In this document: positions 60,492 to 64,000 of the stretch, piece after piece | Numbering within the stretch: the stretch's first letter is position 1 | Layout of the letters: each line of letters opens with the position of its first letter | Assembly: GCA_910575155.1 (NCBI GenBank) | Contig: CAJTDX010000015.1 | Location: 17,936-81,935 of the forward strand | Source of the DNA: Lachnospiraceae bacterium | Lineage (GTDB): Bacteria; Bacillota; Clostridia; Lachnospirales; Lachnospiraceae | Direction: 5' to 3' | Length of the DNA stretch: 64,000 nt | The notes under the pieces: model-generated | What the model was told of the DNA's origin: nothing | What the model saw: only the letters and a program-made list of their open reading frames with translations | Database searches by the model: none | Made by a program: the position numbers and the translations under genes

Positions 60492-60734
60492 TTGGCTGAG
60501 ATTCTGGGGGATGTCGGAGAAATGGAGAAAATATATAACCGATATAGGGGATTGACAATCACATTCCCGAAGAAATTATATAACAGGAAATTTGTCTTGC
60601 AGTACATATTGGAAAATTATGGAAAAGAAACGACACAGGAGATAGCAAGGAATCTGGATTTAAGTGAGCGAAGGGTGAAGCAACTGTTGAAGGAGGTAAA
60701 AGAAAATAGTATGTGTAGGAAGGAGACGGTATGA
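60492..60734 (+). CDS. Mor-like helix-turn-helix regulator
   Basis: A protein of at least 80 residues. The C-terminal half is a Mor/MuB-type HTH (YRGLTITFPKKLYNRKFVLQ, then TTQEIARNLDLSERRVKQLL). The TTG at 60492 is a poor start; the open frame continues upstream with NYCEIYEDLAEIL, and AAAAAGGTGG lies before an ATT codon at about 60450. The true start may thus be upstream with an unusual codon. The gene stands alone. Confidence 0.55.
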   Translation: MAEILGDVGEMEKIYNRYRGLTITFPKKLYNRKFVLQYILENYGKETTQEIARNLDLSERRVKQLLKEVKENSMCRKETV

Positions 60735-60860
60735 GCAGATATGGGTAAGAAACGGGTGGCATAATGAAGAATACATTTCTACAAGTATAAATTACAGGAT
60801 TATAATGAAAGAAGATTGAAAAACAGAAAAATCGAATTATACAAAAAGGAGAGAATTGTT

Positions 60861-62918
60861 ATGTTACATACAAGGAGAAAACAGAAAATATTATCAATGG
60901 TTTTATCAGTTATATTGGCATTTTCGGTTGTGCCGTTAAATTCTATAATAGTAAAGGCAAAAAATACTGATATAAAATCATTGGCAGAAGTGCCTGCTGG
61001 CTATGAAGCAATATACACGATTGAGGATTTATATGGAATACGCAATGATTTAGGGGGAAAGTATATTTTGATGAATGATATTGATATGTCAAAAGCCACA
61101 GAAAAAGGGGGAGATTATGACTGCGGAACAGGATGGGAACCTATTGAAGACTTTGAGGGTATATTGGATGGTAATGGGCATAGGATAGTTGGAATGCATA
61201 TTTTTGGAAAATTTAGCAAAGGTATTGTTCTGGGATTATTTGGAGAGATAGGGGATGCAGTTATCCAAAACCTTGGAATCGTAGATTGCGATATTGACGT
61301 AACTGCTGAATCATATATAACGATTGGAAGCATAGTGGGGAAGTTTTATGGAAGCACACAAAACTGTATAAAAAACTGTTACGCAACAGGGAATATTAAA
61401 GTAGAAGAAGGGGAAGGAGAAGCTCGTGTAACCATCGGGGGATTGGTAGGGACAGTTATGGCTGATGATTATAGAGATGCGTTTATATCAAATTGTTATA
61501 ATGGATGTAATGTTGACTGTGCTTCCATATTGGAAGAAGGAAGCGTTGGCGGAATATGTGGTAGTGCTATGTGGGGTGTATTTGTAAAGCAATGTTACAA
61601 TACGGGGAAAATTCAAGCAAATAAAAACTGGGAATTTGGGGTTGGTTCTATATGCGGCGGTGGCTATAATTTTGAAAATTGCTGTTATCTAAGAGGAACT
61701 GCAGATGTGGCCGTAGGAACGGAAGAAGAAGTCCCCGGCTGTAGGGTATTGAGTGAGGTTCAGATGAAAACGAAAACATCTTTTATCGGATATGACTTTT
61801 CCAATGTATGGGAGATAGACCCTTACTGTAGCTATGTATATCCGCAGTTAAAGAATAACCGTATGATCCGGATAAACTCAATTAAATTAGATTCCATGCC
61901 CACAAAACTTACCTATGATCAAGGGGAGACGTTGGAACTTACTGGAGCAGCCCTCGAAATAAATTATGAAGACGGGATAAATACGTCAATCCCTCTTGAT
62001 AAAGAGATGCTGAGTGGCTATGATATGAACAGCATTGGCAGGCAGACGGTTATGATAAGTTACGGTGATGAGAAAGCTGCTTTTGACATTGAGGTAAAGG
62101 AAATCCCTGTAACCCAGATTACACTTCCAATGAAACTGTCTCTTAACCGTTCCAAAGAACAAAGCCTGAATGTGACAATTTTGCCGTCAAACGCAACCGA
62201 TCAGTCTGTCACATGGGAATCTGATAATTCAAGCGTGGCAAGCGTAAGCGGCAGCGGTGTTGTAAAGGCAAAAGCAAAAGGGACAGCGGTTATAACTGCA
62301 ATTGCCGCAAATGGGCTGCAGGCACAGTGTACGGTCACTGTGCTGGTTCCGGCGGTATCCGTAAAAATAAGCAAGTCTTCTTTAAGCATGAAAGTGGGTG
62401 ACCGGAAGCCCATAACCGCACAGGCGCTTCCGTTGGAAAGCACTGACACCATCCGTTGGAAGTCGAGTAAAACTGCAGTAGCGGAAGTGAGTAATGGAGC
62501 AATTTTAGCAAAAAAAGAAGGAACGGCAAAAATTACGGCATATACGGCAAGCGGCGTAAGTGCATCCTGTACTGTCACGGTTAAGAAAACAACAGATAAT
62601 GGGGCAGGTACAGCCAATGCAATTGAAAAAGTCAATTCAACAAAGGCTAAAATTAAAAGTGCAAAAAACGTGAAAGGAAAAAAAGTAGCGCTAAAATTAA
62701 GTGGGCATTTTAATTGTGACGGTTATAAAATTCAGTATGGGCTTAAGAAAAATTTTAAAGGAGCTAAGACGATTACAAGCAAAAGCAGCACGGCAACGAT
62801 TAAAAAATTGAAACTAAAGAAAACGTATTACATTCGTGTAAGAGTATACAAGAAGATTTCAGGAAAAATCTATTATGGAAAATGGAGCAATAGAAAATCT
62901 GTGAAGATTAGAAAATAA
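60861..62918 (+). CDS. secreted surface protein with GLUG-like and Ig-like domains
   Basis: A protein of 685 residues. Residues 1-35 are a signal peptide (RRKQKILSMVLSVILAFSVV). Residues 40-280 hold GLUG-type beta repeats (FEGILDGNGHRIVGMHIFGK, SIVGKFYGSTQNC, GGLVGTVMADDY). Then come a Big_3-like unit (TYDQGETLELTGAALEINYE) and two Big_2 units (QSVTWESDNSSVASVSGSGV, DTIRWKSSKTAVAEVSNGAI). A fibronectin-like, lysine-rich tail follows (KIQYGLKKNFKGAKTITSKS). It probably acts at the cell surface. AAAAGGAG precedes the ATG. Confidence 0.82.
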   Translation: MLHTRRKQKILSMVLSVILAFSVVPLNSIIVKAKNTDIKSLAEVPAGYEAIYTIEDLYGIRNDLGGKYILMNDIDMSKATEKGGDYDCGTGWEPIEDFEGILDGNGHRIVGMHIFGKFSKGIVLGLFGEIGDAVIQNLGIVDCDIDVTAESYITIGSIVGKFYGSTQNCIKNCYATGNIKVEEGEGEARVTIGGLVGTVMADDYRDAFISNCYNGCNVDCASILEEGSVGGICGSAMWGVFVKQCYNTGKIQANKNWEFGVGSICGGGYNFENCCYLRGTADVAVGTEEEVPGCRVLSEVQMKTKTSFIGYDFSNVWEIDPYCSYVYPQLKNNRMIRINSIKLDSMPTKLTYDQGETLELTGAALEINYEDGINTSIPLDKEMLSGYDMNSIGRQTVMISYGDEKAAFDIEVKEIPVTQITLPMKLSLNRSKEQSLNVTILPSNATDQSVTWESDNSSVASVSGSGVVKAKAKGTAVITAIAANGLQAQCTVTVLVPAVSVKISKSSLSMKVGDRKPITAQALPLESTDTIRWKSSKTAVAEVSNGAILAKKEGTAKITAYTASGVSASCTVTVKKTTDNGAGTANAIEKVNSTKAKIKSAKNVKGKKVALKLSGHFNCDGYKIQYGLKKNFKGAKTITSKSSTATIKKLKLKKTYYIRVRVYKKISGKIYYGKWSNRKSVKIRK

Positions 62919-62941
62919 TATGAAAAAGAAACCCAAGATAT

Positions 62942-63343
62942 TTGACAAATGAGTCTTATATGGAATACGAAAGGAAAATAGTGGGAGAATATGAAGAAAA
63001 AATATTATGTTTAGCAATTTGTGTTGTTTTTGCCGGCGATTATATTACAGATGATATAGCGGAAGATAACTGTGAATTTGAATTTCCAGAGGATAATGTT
63101 TTTTCTATTGATGCTATGGAATTGGAAGGGAAAACGGCTGCCGAGTGTAAGACTGCAAGAAATGAGATTTATGCAAGGCATGGCAGAAGGTTTAATGATG
63201 AACAATTGCAAGGGGATTTTGATATGTGTTCTTGGTATGAAGGCATTATTGAACCAGAAAACTTTTCGGATGACGTATTAAATGAAATGGAAAAATCCAA
63301 TCTGCAAATGATTTCAGAATATGAAGTAAGAATGGGTTATTGA
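62942..63343 (+). CDS. YARHG-domain protein, probably incomplete
   Basis: A protein of up to 133 residues with a YARHG domain (TARNEIYARHGRRFNDEQLQ, then MCSWYEGIIEPENFS), an extracellular module. The N-terminal part has a hydrophobic stretch (ILCLAICVVFAGDYI) without clear lipobox or signal cleavage. The start is TTG 62942 or ATG 62960, both without a good binding site, 23 bases after the surface protein. It may be truncated at the left. Confidence 0.65.
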   Translation: MTNESYMEYERKIVGEYEEKILCLAICVVFAGDYITDDIAEDNCEFEFPEDNVFSIDAMELEGKTAAECKTARNEIYARHGRRFNDEQLQGDFDMCSWYEGIIEPENFSDDVLNEMEKSNLQMISEYEVRMGY

Positions 63344-63394
63344 GAGATAAAAGTATAATTTTGTGGCATTATAAAAGTTATTTTCAAGATGAAT

Positions 63395-63441
63395 AAAAGG
63401 ATATCTGTAATTCCCCAATAAGGGTGCAGATATCCTTTTTT
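63395..63441 (+). terminator. intrinsic terminator
   Basis: AAAAGGATATCTG pairs perfectly with CAGATATCCTTTT around 19 bases, with a T-run. It closes the surface-protein unit. Confidence 0.85.
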
Positions 63442-63444
63442 ATG

Positions 63445-63504
63445 TTCCAATGGAACTTATAATCATTTATGGACCTATGTCAATACTTCCAATGGAACTT
63501 ATAA
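63445..63504. repeat. direct repeat, 42-base period
   Basis: TTCCAATGGAACTTATAA occurs at 63445 and 63487. In one frame it reads SNGTYNH twice, so it may be the remnant of a coding repeat in a deleted gene. Confidence 0.5.
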
Positions 63505-63703
63505 CCATGTTAACCTGGAAAACAAAATCCTCAACATTGACCACCAGCTCCAGTGGACTGCGAACATGAAGCTGGTACATCGTTCGACAAATAACTGGAT
63601 CAATCACGCAGAATGCTTTTCTGAGTGTGCAGGTCAAAAAACGTACGTTTTTGATACAATTCTAACATCTAATAATAGAACAGATATGAAAGGGGTTTTT
63701 AGT

Positions 63704-63889
63704 ATGGCTGATATTTTGGGATATGCAAGGGTTAGTACAGATGGACAGAACTTAGACAGGCAGATTGACGCTCTTACAAAAGCAGGAGTAGGCAGAAAGC
63801 ATTTGTATTGTGAGAAAATGACTGGCACAAAAGCAGACAGAGCAGAGTTAAACAGGCTGATTAATGATTTAGAAACAGGTGATACGTAA
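63704..63889 (+). pseudogene. truncated resolvase/invertase (N-terminal part)
   Basis: A frame of 61 residues begins MADILGYARVSTDGQNLDRQ, the start of a small serine resolvase (catalytic Ser in ARVST), and continues through DRAELNRLINDLETGDT to an early stop. The rest of the catalytic domain and the HTH are missing. It is a remnant of another mobile element. Confidence 0.75.
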
Positions 63890-64000
63890 CCGCCAAATAA
63901 TGATGCGGTCAGATATAAAATTACCCCAGCCCTTTGCGAGTTGGAGTAATTCACTATAATTCACATGCGATTTTTGATAGATTGGAGTTTTTTACTCCAG

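Overview
The window looks like a chromosomal segment of a gut Firmicute of the Lachnospiraceae/Clostridiales type. The evidence is GGAGG-type ribosome binding sites, Tn916-like and large serine recombinases, LytTR/GHKL signalling, and phage genes typical of that group. Most of it, roughly 970-46360, is one long rightward prophage with a siphovirus, HK97-type plan. No tRNA, rRNA or CRISPR array was seen.

Layout. 1-742: end of an FtsX-like permease gene and an XRE regulator, probably host. 970-2040: two small Com-like zinc-finger genes with strong terminators and regulatory hairpins. 2039-13216: early module: a region-4 sigma-like factor with a nearby ECF-like promoter, a RecB-like nuclease (DUF2800), a single-strand binding protein (DUF2815), a family A DNA polymerase, a VirE-type primase/helicase, a VRR nuclease, an SNF2 helicase and an ArpU/RinA-like late regulator. 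13217-24205: a promoter/terminator pair, an HNH gene, a likely cos region and the small and large terminase genes. The two terminase genes are about 7.7 kb apart. Between them lie two DNA methyltransferases and a cassette cluster: an amidoligase, a gamma-glutamylcyclotransferase and several small proteins. 24617-42525: head, tail and lysis genes, with a -1 frameshift in the tail assembly chaperone, 17 tandem 11-residue repeats in the tape measure, a GH18 tail enzyme, a holin and a modular endolysin. 42590-46355: a second ECF-like promoter, a zinc-finger/HTH gene, a SHOCT protein and two tandem large serine recombinases. Two free-standing homing endonucleases have invaded the phage.

46400-64000 is a mosaic of host and decayed mobile DNA. 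Two HxlR repressors each sit divergent to an enzyme gene (nitroreductase, amidohydrolase). A LytTR/GHKL two-component system lies behind an Agr-like direct repeat and is followed by uncharacterised proteins, two of which are broken by frameshifts. Then come a PhzF-like gene, a winged-helix regulator, a truncated tyrosine integrase, a truncated phosphatase gene, an Rpn-like nuclease, a secreted Ig-like surface protein, a YARHG protein and a truncated resolvase. From about 57500 the DNA is visibly AT-rich.

How the parts seem to work together. The sigma-like factor at 2039 may read the paired promoters at 2435 and 42597. The ArpU-like protein may act on the late promoter at 13236, which is followed within about 26 bases by a terminator, as expected for attenuation or antitermination. 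Four copies of a leader of up to about 130 bases each head a small cassette (18422, 19802, 22288, 40121), which suggests a co-regulated set of accessory genes. The amidoligase/cyclotransferase cassette, whose C-terminal module is shared with the gene before it, is the best candidate for an undescribed phage system.
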